Origin: JAGXIT01 sp049293335
GTDB lineage: Bacteria > Patescibacteriota > Saccharimonadia > Saccharimonadales > UBA4665
Length of the DNA: 21,941 nt
NCBI GenBank assembly: GCA_049293335.1
Contig: JBATSO010000004.1
Coordinates: 1-21,941, forward strand
Reading direction: 5' to 3'
Part shown: piece by piece, positions 1 to 7,674 of the stretch
How positions within the stretch are numbered: the stretch's first letter is position 1
Layout: every line of letters starts with the position of its first letter
Notes under the pieces: generated by a model
Seen by the model: the letters and a program-made list of their open reading frames with translations, nothing else
Databases searched by the model: none
What the model was told of the DNA's origin: nothing
Position numbers and translations under genes: made by a program

Positions 1-99
1 CCCTGTCGTCTTGGCGCGACGCCGCAGATACTTGCTCACTGGCAATGGCACGTTACGCACGGTAAACTGGGTAGTAGAAGGATTAATATTCGTATTCAT
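1..99 (-). CDS. FitA-like ribbon-helix-helix antitoxin, N-terminal 33 residues (cut by window edge)
   Basis: An ATG at 97-99 opens a minus-strand frame that stays open to the left edge, giving 33 residues. The segment TQFTVRNVPLPVSKYLRRRA matches the N-terminal pattern of FitA/VapB-type ribbon-helix-helix antitoxins: a beta strand 'TVRNVP' that contacts the operator, followed by helix A with an arginine cluster. Such proteins neutralise a PIN-domain RNase encoded just downstream, which here would lie outside the window to the left. The upstream region has a strong promoter overlapped by two 11-bp direct repeats, as expected for autoregulation. No Shine-Dalgarno site is visible and the -10 box ends 6 bases before the ATG. 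The family call rests on a short fragment; a toxin partner is inferred. Confidence 0.6.
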   Translation of the reverse strand, partial: MNTNINPSTTQFTVRNVPLPVSKYLRRRAKTTG

Positions 100-130
100 G
101 CCTGCATTATATCACACATGCCTGCATGCA
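97..130. repeat. Two direct repeats flanking the -10 box, probable antitoxin operator
   Basis: CATGCCTGCAT occurs at 97-107 and again at 117-127, exactly 20 bp apart (about two helical turns). The second copy runs into the palindrome TGCATGCA (123-130). The copies touch the start codon and -10 box on one side and the spacer on the other. Ribbon-helix-helix antitoxins typically bind paired sites like this to repress their own operon; the binding itself is inferred. Confidence 0.5.
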
Positions 131-135
131 GTAAA
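106..135 (-). promoter_or_regulatory. Promoter of the FitA-like gene
   Basis: Read on the minus strand, TTTACT (130-135) and a perfect TATAAT (106-111) are separated by 18 bp. The -10 box ends 6 bases before the ATG at 99, so transcription is predicted to begin at or next to the start codon. Confidence 0.65.
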
Positions 136-214
136 TCTATTAGTACTGTAGGCTCCTAAGCATACTTTTACGACTCACTTTGAACGACTTCAAGGGCGCC
201 CTTACTAACAACCG

Positions 215-844
215 TTATGTACAATCTTCACCAGACGCAGCAGCAATAACCGCATTTATATCAATATTCGCATAGTTCGCGTAGTTAGGTCTTGGCATGA
301 GTTCATCCTGATGCTCAAAATATTTTTTTACCCTTTGTTGCCTAGCACTATCGAGGTCCCTTGCGAAGTCAGAAACTGGCTCGCCACGGACTATTCTATC
401 TGCAATACACTGTTCTGCTGTAATGAGCGCGTAAAATTTTGCTTTACCTCGCTTTCTTTCATCGCTTTCTGTAAATGCTTGTGTTCCTCCACTGATTCCC
501 TGGGCTTGTATTTGAACGTGCGCTAGCTCAAAAGGTGTTAGTACAGTACCCTCTACTTCATTAATGTCACTTGTTTCAGTCGAACCACTTCCAAGGCCAA
601 TATAACCATTCTCATCCTTTCGTACTACTGTCCCTACGAAGCCTTTTTCGCTCCCAGGCCCGCCTGAGTTACTGCTGAAGCCGTCTGGATAAAGCACTAC
701 TGGAACTTGCAGAAGCCCATCGCAGCGCACTAATACTTGTCCAGGTCGGAAGAGATGTGGAGCAGGTGGAGATGTATAGTACTCAGGTGCTAAATGTTGT
801 GTATTATTATCAAAATTTGCTGCCGAATTTCCGTGTTCTGTCAT
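215..844 (-). CDS. Hypothetical protein, 209 residues, soluble
   Basis: I do not recognise this protein. It has no signal peptide or membrane segment. The N-terminal third is rich in Asn, Pro and Tyr. The middle (about residues 33-110) is Gly/Val/Ser-rich and looks like a small beta-rich fold. The C-terminal half (about 125-180) is charged and probably helical. It starts with ATG at 844. A convincing promoter inside the 3' end of prfB ends 6 bases before that ATG, so it is probably transcribed on its own as a leaderless mRNA rather than only by read-through from prfB. It sits between the housekeeping run and the edge toxin-antitoxin locus, so it may be accessory DNA. The stop is TAA and no terminator hairpin with a T-run follows; a bare 12-bp palindrome lies at 192-203. 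Confidence 0.75.
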   Translation of the reverse strand: MTEHGNSAANFDNNTQHLAPEYYTSPPAPHLFRPGQVLVRCDGLLQVPVVLYPDGFSSNSGGPGSEKGFVGTVVRKDENGYIGLGSGSTETSDINEVEGTVLTPFELAHVQIQAQGISGGTQAFTESDERKRGKAKFYALITAEQCIADRIVRGEPVSDFARDLDSARQQRVKKYFEHQDELMPRPNYANYANIDINAVIAAASGEDCT

Positions 845-850
845 ATTCCC

Positions 851-878
851 ATAATAGCAGACTTTTTCTATTTGCCAA
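851..878 (-). promoter_or_regulatory. Promoter of the 209-residue hypothetical gene, partly inside prfB
   Basis: Minus-strand TTGGCA (873-878) and TATTAT (851-856) are spaced by 16 bp. The -35 box lies in the last codons of prfB (stop 868-870). The -10 box ends 6 bases before the ATG at 844. Confidence 0.6.
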
Positions 879-1950
879 CGAAGAAATCAAGGTAGGTGGT
901 GATGAAGGGGTTGAGGTCGCCGGCTAAAACTTTATCGGGGTCGCTGGAGGTGTGTTCGGTGCGCAGGTCTTTGACTTGTTTATAAGGGTGTAGCACGTAG
1001 CTGCGAATTTGGTTGCCCCAGGCCGCTTGTTCGTTGGGGCCTTTTAGCTCACTCACCTTTTCGGCGTGCTGTTCCAGTTGTAGTTGAGCCAGGCGCGAAC
1101 GCAGAATAGTCATGGCTGTTTCACGGTTTTGTAGCTGGCTGCGCTCGTTTTGAATGGCTACCACGATGCCTGTTGGCAGGTGTGTAACGCGCACCGCGCT
1201 ATCGGTGGTGTTCACGCTTTGGCCACCGTGACCACCGCTACGGTACACATCGACCTTTAAGTCTTTTTCGTCAACCTCAATAGCGTCTGGCGTCTCGACT
1301 TTAGGCATAACCTCTGCCTTGGCAAAGCTGGTTTCTCGACTTTCGGCGTTGAACGGGCTTAAGCGTACCAAACGGTGTACACCGTGCTCGCCCTTTAGTT
1401 TGCCGTACGCAAAATCACCGCAAATTTCTAGGGTGGCGCTTTTTATGCCGCCTTCCTCACTGGTCGATTCCTCGATCATGGCGACTGAATAGTCATTTTG
1501 CTCAGCCCACCGCACGTACATGCGTAGCAACATCCCCGCCCAATCTTGCGCGTCGCTGCCACCCGCCCCTGCATGTATGCTTATGATAGCGTCGTGATCG
1601 TCATATGGGCCAGAAAATCGTAGTTCTTGTTTTTGCTGTTTAAACAGGTGTTCGGTCTTTTTCATCTGGGATTCTAAATCTGCCTCTAACGACTCATCCC
1701 CGAGCTCAGCTAGTTCAAGAATTTCCGTAATAGATTTTTGCAAGTCAAGCCATGGTTTAATACGCTTTTCCAGACTCGATTGTTCGCGCATGAGGCGCTG
1801 GGCACGCTCGGGGTCAGACCATAAGTCGGGGTGCTGCACGGCTGAATCGAGCTCTAGTTTCTTAGTTAGTAGTTTGCCAAGCTGCATACGCTCGGTTGCC
1901 TGGCGCACTTCTGTTTGTAGTAGTTGTGCTTGTTTTATGAGCTGTTCCAT
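868..1950 (-). CDS. prfB: Peptide chain release factor 2
   Basis: RF2 recognises UAA and UGA in the ribosomal A site and triggers release of the finished protein. The 360-residue product has the RF2 codon-recognition tripeptide SPF (residues 198-200) and the universal catalytic GGQ (242-244) in the context RSGGHGGQSVN. The N-terminal domain (about 1-100) is the usual helical region. The gene is one uninterrupted frame, so the +1 programmed frameshift near codon 25 that autoregulates many prfB genes is absent. The start ATG (1948-1950) directly abuts the TAA of the M16 gene, implying translational coupling; a weak GGGG lies 6 bases upstream. secA-prfB neighbourhood is common in Gram-positive bacteria. 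The presence of RF2 fits a standard genetic code. Stop is TAG. Confidence 0.97.
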   Translation of the reverse strand: MEQLIKQAQLLQTEVRQATERMQLGKLLTKKLELDSAVQHPDLWSDPERAQRLMREQSSLEKRIKPWLDLQKSITEILELAELGDESLEADLESQMKKTEHLFKQQKQELRFSGPYDDHDAIISIHAGAGGSDAQDWAGMLLRMYVRWAEQNDYSVAMIEESTSEEGGIKSATLEICGDFAYGKLKGEHGVHRLVRLSPFNAESRETSFAKAEVMPKVETPDAIEVDEKDLKVDVYRSGGHGGQSVNTTDSAVRVTHLPTGIVVAIQNERSQLQNRETAMTILRSRLAQLQLEQHAEKVSELKGPNEQAAWGNQIRSYVLHPYKQVKDLRTEHTSSDPDKVLAGDLNPFITTYLDFFVGK

Positions 1951-3243
1951 TTAGTTCCCCTGCTGCTGCCAAAGCACGGCAATCTGCTCGCTTAGGCTTT
2001 GGGCAAGCTTTGGTGTGGCGCTGCCGTAAATACCTAGGCCGCCGACTCCATCGGCAAACATACTGCGGGTGGCGTCTATAATATTTTGCTTTGTAACAGC
2101 CTGAATTCGCTCAGGAATAGCGTAGTAATCGTCTATATATTCGTCGAAAAAGTAGCGACTGGTGTAGCCACCTGCCGTGCTAGCCACCGTTTGGGCACTG
2201 CGTTGGTAACGACCAATCGCATAGGCTTGGGCGGCGGCGATATCTGCCTCAGCCAGTTCGCCGCGAAACAAGTTGCTCAGTTGCTCGGTAATAATGTCGA
2301 ACAGGGCTGGCGCATTGGCCACCGAAACTTGGCTGCCAAACCACAGGTTGCTGCTTAGTTTAATCTGTTGAAAGCCACTATTCATGCCGTACACCAATCC
2401 ACGTTCGCGGGCCGTGCCAAGAATTTTGGAGTACAGCGTTTCGGTTAAAAGCGCATTTACAATACCGAGTGCATCGAGCTCATGCTCTTCTAGCCGCCTG
2501 TTTACGAAGGTGTCGATATAAAAGTACAGTGTGTCGACCGTTTCGTTGGCAATGCAAACTGGTTTTTTGGGTGTTTTAACAATTTCGTCAGGCATAATAA
2601 ATCGTTCGCCGCGCGGTAAGCCAATTTGTTCGAGCATGTCGATAATTTTATGCTTGCGTTTGCCAATGTTACCCGCAATCACAAATCGCATGTTGTCGGT
2701 GGTATGAGTACGGCGGTAGTGCTCCCGCACGTCTTCGAGTGTGACGTTTTGCATAAGTTCTAGGCGAGTTTTATCAGTTTCCGAGACCAAGCCGTAGGCT
2801 TTACGGCTCGAAGCACCAAGTTGGCGGTAATGATTGTTGGCCCGCGCTGCCAACTCTTCACGCACATTACCAAACTCGGCGTCGAATTCCTCTTGCAAAA
2901 ACAGCGGTTTTTCGATGGCGGTTATTAAAAGCCCATACACTCTTTCCCATTCAAAATCAGCACATTCTGTTTCGTACACAATGTCGTACACATCAGTCGA
3001 AGCATTGCTGTAGGCACCGTTTTTTTCCACTTCGGCTTGGAAGTCGCGCGCCCGTGGGTAATCATCGTTCGCCCCAAGCAAAATGTGTTCCATCAAGTGC
3101 GGCGTTTCCCACTTTTTACGGTTTACTAGGTATTCACCTGCACGAAAGTTAATGTACACATTCATAACGGTTGCATCGGGCACATGCACCAGCAGGCCTT
3201 TCGCGCCGTTCTGAAGGGTAATTTCTTCGACTTGATGTTTCAT
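1951..3243 (-). CDS. M16 family zinc metallopeptidase (insulinase/pitrilysin-like)
   Basis: The 430-residue protein has the inverted zinc-binding motif HxxEH as HLMEH (H49, E52, H53), with the downstream glutamate supplied by the 'NVREELAAR' region about 75 residues later, as in M16 enzymes. Its length matches a two-lobed single-chain M16B subunit: N-terminal catalytic half (about 1-210) and C-terminal half (about 215-430). M16B members usually act on short peptides or as paired subunits; here there is one gene with all zinc ligands. No signal peptide is evident, so it is probably cytoplasmic. It lies 66 bp after secA and directly abuts prfB. The 66-bp gap holds a heptameric repeat hairpin. 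The substrate is unknown. Confidence 0.9.
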   Translation of the reverse strand: MKHQVEEITLQNGAKGLLVHVPDATVMNVYINFRAGEYLVNRKKWETPHLMEHILLGANDDYPRARDFQAEVEKNGAYSNASTDVYDIVYETECADFEWERVYGLLITAIEKPLFLQEEFDAEFGNVREELAARANNHYRQLGASSRKAYGLVSETDKTRLELMQNVTLEDVREHYRRTHTTDNMRFVIAGNIGKRKHKIIDMLEQIGLPRGERFIMPDEIVKTPKKPVCIANETVDTLYFYIDTFVNRRLEEHELDALGIVNALLTETLYSKILGTARERGLVYGMNSGFQQIKLSSNLWFGSQVSVANAPALFDIITEQLSNLFRGELAEADIAAAQAYAIGRYQRSAQTVASTAGGYTSRYFFDEYIDDYYAIPERIQAVTKQNIIDATRSMFADGVGGLGIYGSATPKLAQSLSEQIAVLWQQQGN

Positions 3244-3254
3244 GGTATAGATTA

Positions 3255-3311
3255 TGGATCTTAGAGCTTAGAGCTTGGGTTTTCTAAGATCCAAGCTCCA
3301 TAGTCCAAGCT
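3255..3311. repeat. Heptameric repeat hairpin between secA and the M16 gene
   Basis: On the left are TGGATCT, TAGAGCT, TAGAGCT (3255-3275); on the right the reverse-complement type units AGATCCA, AGCTCCA, TAGTCCA and a partial AGCT (3287-3311). TGGATCTTAG (3255-3264) and CTAAGATCCA (3284-3293) are a perfect 10-bp inverted pair. The right end runs into the secA stop codon. It belongs to the same repeat family as the arrays at 19866-19893 and 20265-20303. Confidence 0.75.
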
Positions 3312-5907
3312 ACTTGCGTTTTCTGGCTTTTGCCTTTCGCTGTCGTTCAGCCTTATTAGCTTTGGCGCGTTTTTTAGCGGCCGTGTGAGCCTTGGCAGCC
3401 TGTTTACTTTCAAAGTCTGCGGCCTGGAATTCTGAGTCGCCATCGAGAATGGTAGCTGCGTTATCCACCGAACCACGGGCCGCCAGGGTTAATTCTGTTT
3501 CAACAGGTGTCTCCAACTGACTCGGGTCAACAGGCTCGGCATGGAACAGCGCCCGGACAACTTCGTGGCGCAAAGTGTGTTGCATGTCTTCGAATATAAT
3601 CTGACCACGGCGGCGATATTCGACCAGTGGGTCGCGCTGCCCTACGCTCATCCAACCAATACCTTCACGCAGGTGATCCATGTTTTCAAGGTGTTGCATC
3701 CACAAGTTATCGAGAATTTGTAGGTACACGTCGCGTTCTACTTTGCGCAAAATTTCGCTACCAAAGGCGGCTTCGCGGCCCTTATACAGTTCTTGAGCTT
3801 CTTTTTGTAGCACTTGGCCAACTTTGTCTTGAGTAGAAGCAAACACACGGTCCAGAGCGGCCTCGTCCAGCGGCAACAGTTCGCGCACAACTGCTTCGAA
3901 CTCATCGGTTGCTCGCAGCGGTGATTCAGCTAAGAGCTTAATTTCTTCGTCTATATAGGCTTTGACACGTTTGCTAATGTTGTCGGACCGCAAAATTTCT
4001 TTGCGCATGGCGTAGGTTGCCTTACGGTGGCGGTTCATAACATCGTCGTACTGCACCACATTCTTACGCTGGTCAAAGTGAAAACCTTCGACCTTGCGCT
4101 GGGCCGATTCAAGGCTACGAGAAATCATGCGGTTTTCGATTGGCACATCTTCGTCAACCTTTAGGCGGTCCATGACTTTACTTATACGGTCGCCGCCAAA
4201 AATGCGCATTAGGTCGTCTTCAGTGCTCACATAAAACTGCGTGACACCAGGGTCGCCCTGGCGCCCAGCACGACCACGCAACTGGTTGTCGATACGGCGC
4301 GATTCGTGGCGCTCACTACCCAGCACAAATAAGCCACCCAGTTCTTTCACACCCTCACCAAGCACAATGTCGGTACCTCGACCAGCAATGTTGGTAGCCA
4401 GTGTTACAGCATGTTTTTGGCCAGCAGCCGCCACAATTTTGGCCTCGCGTTCGTTGTTTTTTGCGTTCAAAATTTGGTGCGGTACGCCAGCTTTTTTCAG
4501 CATGTTGGCAAGCTTTTCGTTCTTTTCAATCGAAACAGTACCAATCAACACAGGCTGGCCCTTTTGGTACAAATCTTTTACTTCAGCAACTATGGCTTTA
4601 AATTTGGCAGCTTCGTTGCGGTAAATACGGTCGCTGCGGTCATCGCGCACAATTTTACGGTTAGAAGGAATTTCGACCACATCGAGCTTGTAAATTTGGT
4701 GGAACTCCTCGCTCTCGGTCATAGCCGTACCAGTCATACCCGAAAGCTTGTCGTACAGCCTAAAGTAGTTCTGGAACGAAATGGTTGCCAGCGTCATTGA
4801 TTCTTCCTGAACTTCAACGCCTTCTTTAGCCTCGATAGCCTGGTGTAAACCCTCGTTATAGCGGCGACCGGCCAGCAAACGCCCCGTAAATTCGTCGACA
4901 ATTACGATTTCGCCGTCATTCGTCACCACGTAATCTTTGTCGCGCTTAAAGAGCGTCTGAGCGCGTAATGCCTGCTCTAGGTGGTACAGCGTGCGAATAT
5001 TTTCGGTGCCGTACAGATTTTCTATACCCAGTACCTTTTCGAGCTTGTCGACACCATCGTCGGTTAGCACTACTGTTTTGCGCTTTTCATCAACTTCGTA
5101 GTGTTCAGGCTTAAGCTGACGCACCGTGCGAGAAAACTGCTGATACGCATTGCCTGGTGTTACGCTGGGAGCGCTAATAATAAGCGGCGTGCGAGCTTCG
5201 TCAATCAAAATGGAGTCTACTTCGTCAACAATAGCGTAGTTAAGCTCGCGCTGGCGAAGCTGATCGGTCTCGCGCACCATGTTGTCACGTAGGTAGTCAA
5301 AGCCAAACTCGTTGTTGGTACCGTAGGTAATATCGGCAGCGTAAGCTTCTTGGCGAGTGCACGGTCGTAGGTGACGAAAACGCTCGTCTTCGTGTTCTTC
5401 GTTGGTGTAGGTTGGGTCGTACAAGAATGAGTGATCGGCCATAATAACAGCGGTCGACAACCCCAAAAAGTAGTAAACCTGCGCCATCCAGCCAGCATCG
5501 CGCTGCGCCAAGTAGTCGTTTACGGTAATCAGGTGGGCGCCTTTACTCTGAATAGCGTTCAGGTACATTGGTGCAGTGGCCACGAGTGTTTTACCTTCAC
5601 CCGTTTTCATTTCTGACACATTACCTTCGTGCAGCACAATGCCACCAATTAACTGCACGTCAAAATGGCGCATACCTAGCGTACGCGTAGCTGCTTCTCG
5701 CACCACCGCAAAGGCATCGGGCAAAATGCCATCGAGTGATTCTTTCTTTAAACGAGCCCGCAGCTTTTCGGTTTGAGCCTTTAGCTCTTTGTCGGTCATT
5801 TTTTCGTATTTTGGCGCTAGGTCGTTTATAGCCCGCACGCGCTTGCGCAAACGCTTAATGGTTTTAGCCTGTGGATCACCAAGGATTCGTTTTAGAACTC
5901 TGTTCAT
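3310..5907 (-). CDS. secA: Preprotein translocase ATPase SecA
   Basis: SecA drives export of unfolded proteins through SecYEG with ATP. The 865-residue protein has the Walker A sequence MKTGEGKTL (about 100-108), the DEAD-type Walker B region with DEVDSILIDEARTPL, a preprotein cross-linking domain, and the second ATPase fold with GRGTDIVLG and RGRAGRQGDPG. The C-terminus replaces the usual zinc-binding Cys/His tail with a Lys/Arg-rich tail of about 30 residues (KKRAKANKAERQRKAKARKRK-type composition), so SecB binding is unlikely. It lies 100 bp downstream of hpf; a possible internal promoter is in that gap. A run AAGGGG stands 2 bases and GAGGAG 13 bases before the ATG, neither ideally spaced. 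Stop is TAG. Confidence 0.98.
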   Translation of the reverse strand: MNRVLKRILGDPQAKTIKRLRKRVRAINDLAPKYEKMTDKELKAQTEKLRARLKKESLDGILPDAFAVVREAATRTLGMRHFDVQLIGGIVLHEGNVSEMKTGEGKTLVATAPMYLNAIQSKGAHLITVNDYLAQRDAGWMAQVYYFLGLSTAVIMADHSFLYDPTYTNEEHEDERFRHLRPCTRQEAYAADITYGTNNEFGFDYLRDNMVRETDQLRQRELNYAIVDEVDSILIDEARTPLIISAPSVTPGNAYQQFSRTVRQLKPEHYEVDEKRKTVVLTDDGVDKLEKVLGIENLYGTENIRTLYHLEQALRAQTLFKRDKDYVVTNDGEIVIVDEFTGRLLAGRRYNEGLHQAIEAKEGVEVQEESMTLATISFQNYFRLYDKLSGMTGTAMTESEEFHQIYKLDVVEIPSNRKIVRDDRSDRIYRNEAAKFKAIVAEVKDLYQKGQPVLIGTVSIEKNEKLANMLKKAGVPHQILNAKNNEREAKIVAAAGQKHAVTLATNIAGRGTDIVLGEGVKELGGLFVLGSERHESRRIDNQLRGRAGRQGDPGVTQFYVSTEDDLMRIFGGDRISKVMDRLKVDEDVPIENRMISRSLESAQRKVEGFHFDQRKNVVQYDDVMNRHRKATYAMRKEILRSDNISKRVKAYIDEEIKLLAESPLRATDEFEAVVRELLPLDEAALDRVFASTQDKVGQVLQKEAQELYKGREAAFGSEILRKVERDVYLQILDNLWMQHLENMDHLREGIGWMSVGQRDPLVEYRRRGQIIFEDMQHTLRHEVVRALFHAEPVDPSQLETPVETELTLAARGSVDNAATILDGDSEFQAADFESKQAAKAHTAAKKRAKANKAERQRKAKARKRK

Positions 5908-5954
5908 TTCCCCTTATACTCCTCTATTTTGCAGCTACCCGCCACGTTGAAACT

Positions 5955-5982
5955 AGCATATATTGTACTCTGTTTGCTCCAA
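5955..5982 (-). promoter_or_regulatory. Possible secA promoter in the hpf-secA gap
   Basis: Minus-strand TTGGAG (5977-5982) and TATGCT (5955-5960) are separated by 16 bp, placing a start about 55 bases before secA. The boxes are only moderate matches, so read-through from serS-hpf remains possible. Confidence 0.3.
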
Positions 5983-6007
5983 GAGTGCGAGAGGATGTTT
6001 CAAATTA

Positions 6008-6373
6008 CTACACCTCTTGATTGTCAATTGGCTCTCGCTTGAGTTTTCGTGCCAAGCGGTGTCGCAGACCATAGGTGCTGTGCTTACCTTTGTACTCAGC
6101 AATTTGTCGCCGCAACTCAACTGTCGTAATATCGAGTGCCGCGTACATATGCGTGGTGGTTTCGCGGGCTGCCAGCGTTTCTTTAGGCAACTCAAGTGCT
6201 AAGGTGCATGTTTTGGCCTGCCCTTTTCTGGTCTGCTTAAAATGCACTGCTAAAACCGCCGCCGCTCGAGCTTTACGAGGAATGTACTTTTCTATGTCTT
6301 TTACCTTGCCAGCGGTATATTTTTTCAATTTTGGCGTCAGGTCAAAGCCTTCCGCACTAATCGTGTGAATCAT
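6008..6373 (-). CDS. hpf: Ribosome hibernation promoting factor (short HPF/RaiA family)
   Basis: This family binds the 30S decoding centre and inactivates ribosomes in slow growth. The 121-residue protein shows the typical start (MIHTISAEGFDLTPKLKKYT), the helix 'KVKDIEKYIPR', the central strands with 'CTLALELP', and the segment 'THMYAALDITTVELRRQIAEYK' that corresponds to the conserved second helix (family consensus D.Y.AID.a...l.rqi.k.K). It lacks the long-form C-terminal dimerisation domain, so it is a short form. It starts 14 bases after the serS stop and has a strong Shine-Dalgarno AAAGGAG 4 bases before the ATG, as expected for the second gene of an operon. hpf-secA order is common in bacteria. 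Stop is TAG. Confidence 0.92.
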   Translation of the reverse strand: MIHTISAEGFDLTPKLKKYTAGKVKDIEKYIPRKARAAAVLAVHFKQTRKGQAKTCTLALELPKETLAARETTTHMYAALDITTVELRRQIAEYKGKHSTYGLRHRLARKLKREPIDNQEV

Positions 6374-6387
6374 AAAACTCCTTTTCT

Positions 6388-7635
6388 TTATAGTTCTGTT
6401 TTACCGTGCAAATATGGTTGCAGTGCCTCTGGCACTCTTAGCGTACCATCTGCTGTTTGATAGTGTTCAATAATTGCCACCAGTGACCGAGCTAAAGACA
6501 CCGCAGTGCCATTAAGCGTATGTAACACCTCCACACTGCCGTCACGGCGCCGAACCCGAATGTTGAGGTTGCGGGCCTGGAAGTCAGTGCAGTTACTACA
6601 GCTCGTTAGTTCTCGGTATTTTTCGTCGACCGGTGACCAATACTCGATGTCATATTTTTTGGCCGCGGGAGCACCTAAGTCGCCTGCGGCAATATGTATA
6701 ACGTGGTACGGCACGCCCAGCGCCTGCCACAGTTCTTCCTCGAGCGCCAAAATCATTTCGTGCATTTCAGCGCTTTTTTCGGGCAAACAGTAAACATACA
6801 TTTCGAGTTTGTTAAACTGGTGCACTCGAAACAACCCGCGAGTGTGCTTGCCGTACGTACCAGCCTCGCGGCGGTAACATGGGCTAAGGCCTGCATATTG
6901 CAGTGGCAAGTCGGCTTCGTCAATAATTTCGTCGGCATGAAGGCCTGTGAGGGCAATTTCTGCCGTTGCAATCAGCGATAAATCTTCGCCTTCTATGCTG
7001 TATTCGTCGCTTTGGTCGCTGCTACGCGGCGCAAAACCAGTACCCGTCATAATACGCTGATTCACCATATGCGGTACCGTAATAAAGGTAAACCCCTTTT
7101 TGATGACAAAGTCGAGCGCAAACTGAGTAATAGCGTTTTCGAGCAGCGCCAGGTCACCTTTAAGGTAGTAAAACTTTGCGCCCGCCACTTTGGAGCCGCG
7201 CTCAAAGTCTAACCAGTCGCGTGCAGTCGCAAAGTCTAGGTGGTCAAGGGCGCCCGTGGGTTGTGCGCCAACTTTTTTGATCTCGACACTATCATCTTCG
7301 CCACCCAGTGGCACGTCGTCGAGTGTAATGTTTGGCACCGATTGCAGTTGAGACTGCCAAATTTCCTCTGTTGCTTTTAGCTCATTTTCTTTTTGGGCAA
7401 TTTCATCTTTCAGCTTTTTGCCCTGCTCTATTAGCTCGGGGGATGGCTTTTGCCCCTTCATGGCTGTGGTTAACTCGTTGCGGCGAGCCCGCAGTTCCTC
7501 GACAACTGTCAGCTGAGCACGCCGTTTGGTGTCGGTTGCCAGAAGCTCGTTAATATCGACATGCTTATAGCCCTTTTCTGCACTTTTTCGCTGCACCAAC
7601 TCAGCATTGTCCCGAATAAATTGTATGTCTACCAT
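6388..7635 (-). CDS. serS: Seryl-tRNA synthetase
   Basis: SerRS charges tRNA-Ser (and tRNA-Sec where present) with serine. The 415-residue class II enzyme has the N-terminal antiparallel coiled coil (about 30-105, charged heptads) that grips the long variable arm of tRNA-Ser. Motif 2 is at about 251-276 (PCYRREAG...GLFRVHQFNKLE) and motif 3 near the end (SLARSLVAIIEHYQ, where many homologues have GRTLVAI). Length is normal. The ATG at 7633-7635 is preceded by a -10 box 7 bases away and no Shine-Dalgarno, so a leaderless transcript is predicted. It leads the serS-hpf unit, possibly extending into secA. The heptamer repeats upstream provide its -35 sequence. Stop is TAA. Confidence 0.97.
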   Translation of the reverse strand: MVDIQFIRDNAELVQRKSAEKGYKHVDINELLATDTKRRAQLTVVEELRARRNELTTAMKGQKPSPELIEQGKKLKDEIAQKENELKATEEIWQSQLQSVPNITLDDVPLGGEDDSVEIKKVGAQPTGALDHLDFATARDWLDFERGSKVAGAKFYYLKGDLALLENAITQFALDFVIKKGFTFITVPHMVNQRIMTGTGFAPRSSDQSDEYSIEGEDLSLIATAEIALTGLHADEIIDEADLPLQYAGLSPCYRREAGTYGKHTRGLFRVHQFNKLEMYVYCLPEKSAEMHEMILALEEELWQALGVPYHVIHIAAGDLGAPAAKKYDIEYWSPVDEKYRELTSCSNCTDFQARNLNIRVRRRDGSVEVLHTLNGTAVSLARSLVAIIEHYQTADGTLRVPEALQPYLHGKTEL

Positions 7636-7642
7636 ACAAACT

Positions 7643-7671
7643 AGTATACAGAGTTAAGAGTTAAGAGTTAA
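7643..7671 (-). promoter_or_regulatory. serS promoter using a repeat unit as -35
   Basis: Minus-strand TTAACT (7666-7671) and TATACT (7643-7648) are 17 bp apart. The -35 hexamer is one unit of the tandem heptamer array. The -10 box ends 7 bases before the serS ATG. Confidence 0.55.
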
Positions 7672-7674
7672 GAG
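7651..7674. repeat. Tandem heptamer GAGTTAA x3.4
   Basis: Three perfect copies of GAGTTAA plus GAG. On the minus strand this reads AACTCTT repeats and encodes the last residues and the TAA stop of the PIN toxin gene, and the -35 box of serS. It resembles the other heptamer arrays in the window in period and base pattern. Confidence 0.8.

Noticed and set aside
192..203. AAGGGCGCCCTT palindrome after the 209-residue gene as a terminator
   Set aside because: There is no loop and no T-run on the minus strand after it, so it lacks the form of an intrinsic terminator.
3261..3476. 71-residue minus frame at the 3' end of secA
   Set aside because: It overlaps the SecA tail and the repeat hairpin in another frame; no family features.
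4241..4800. Plus-strand open frames of 127 and 129 residues inside secA
   Set aside because: They are antisense to highly conserved SecA coding sequence and have shadow-like composition with no promoter or Shine-Dalgarno.
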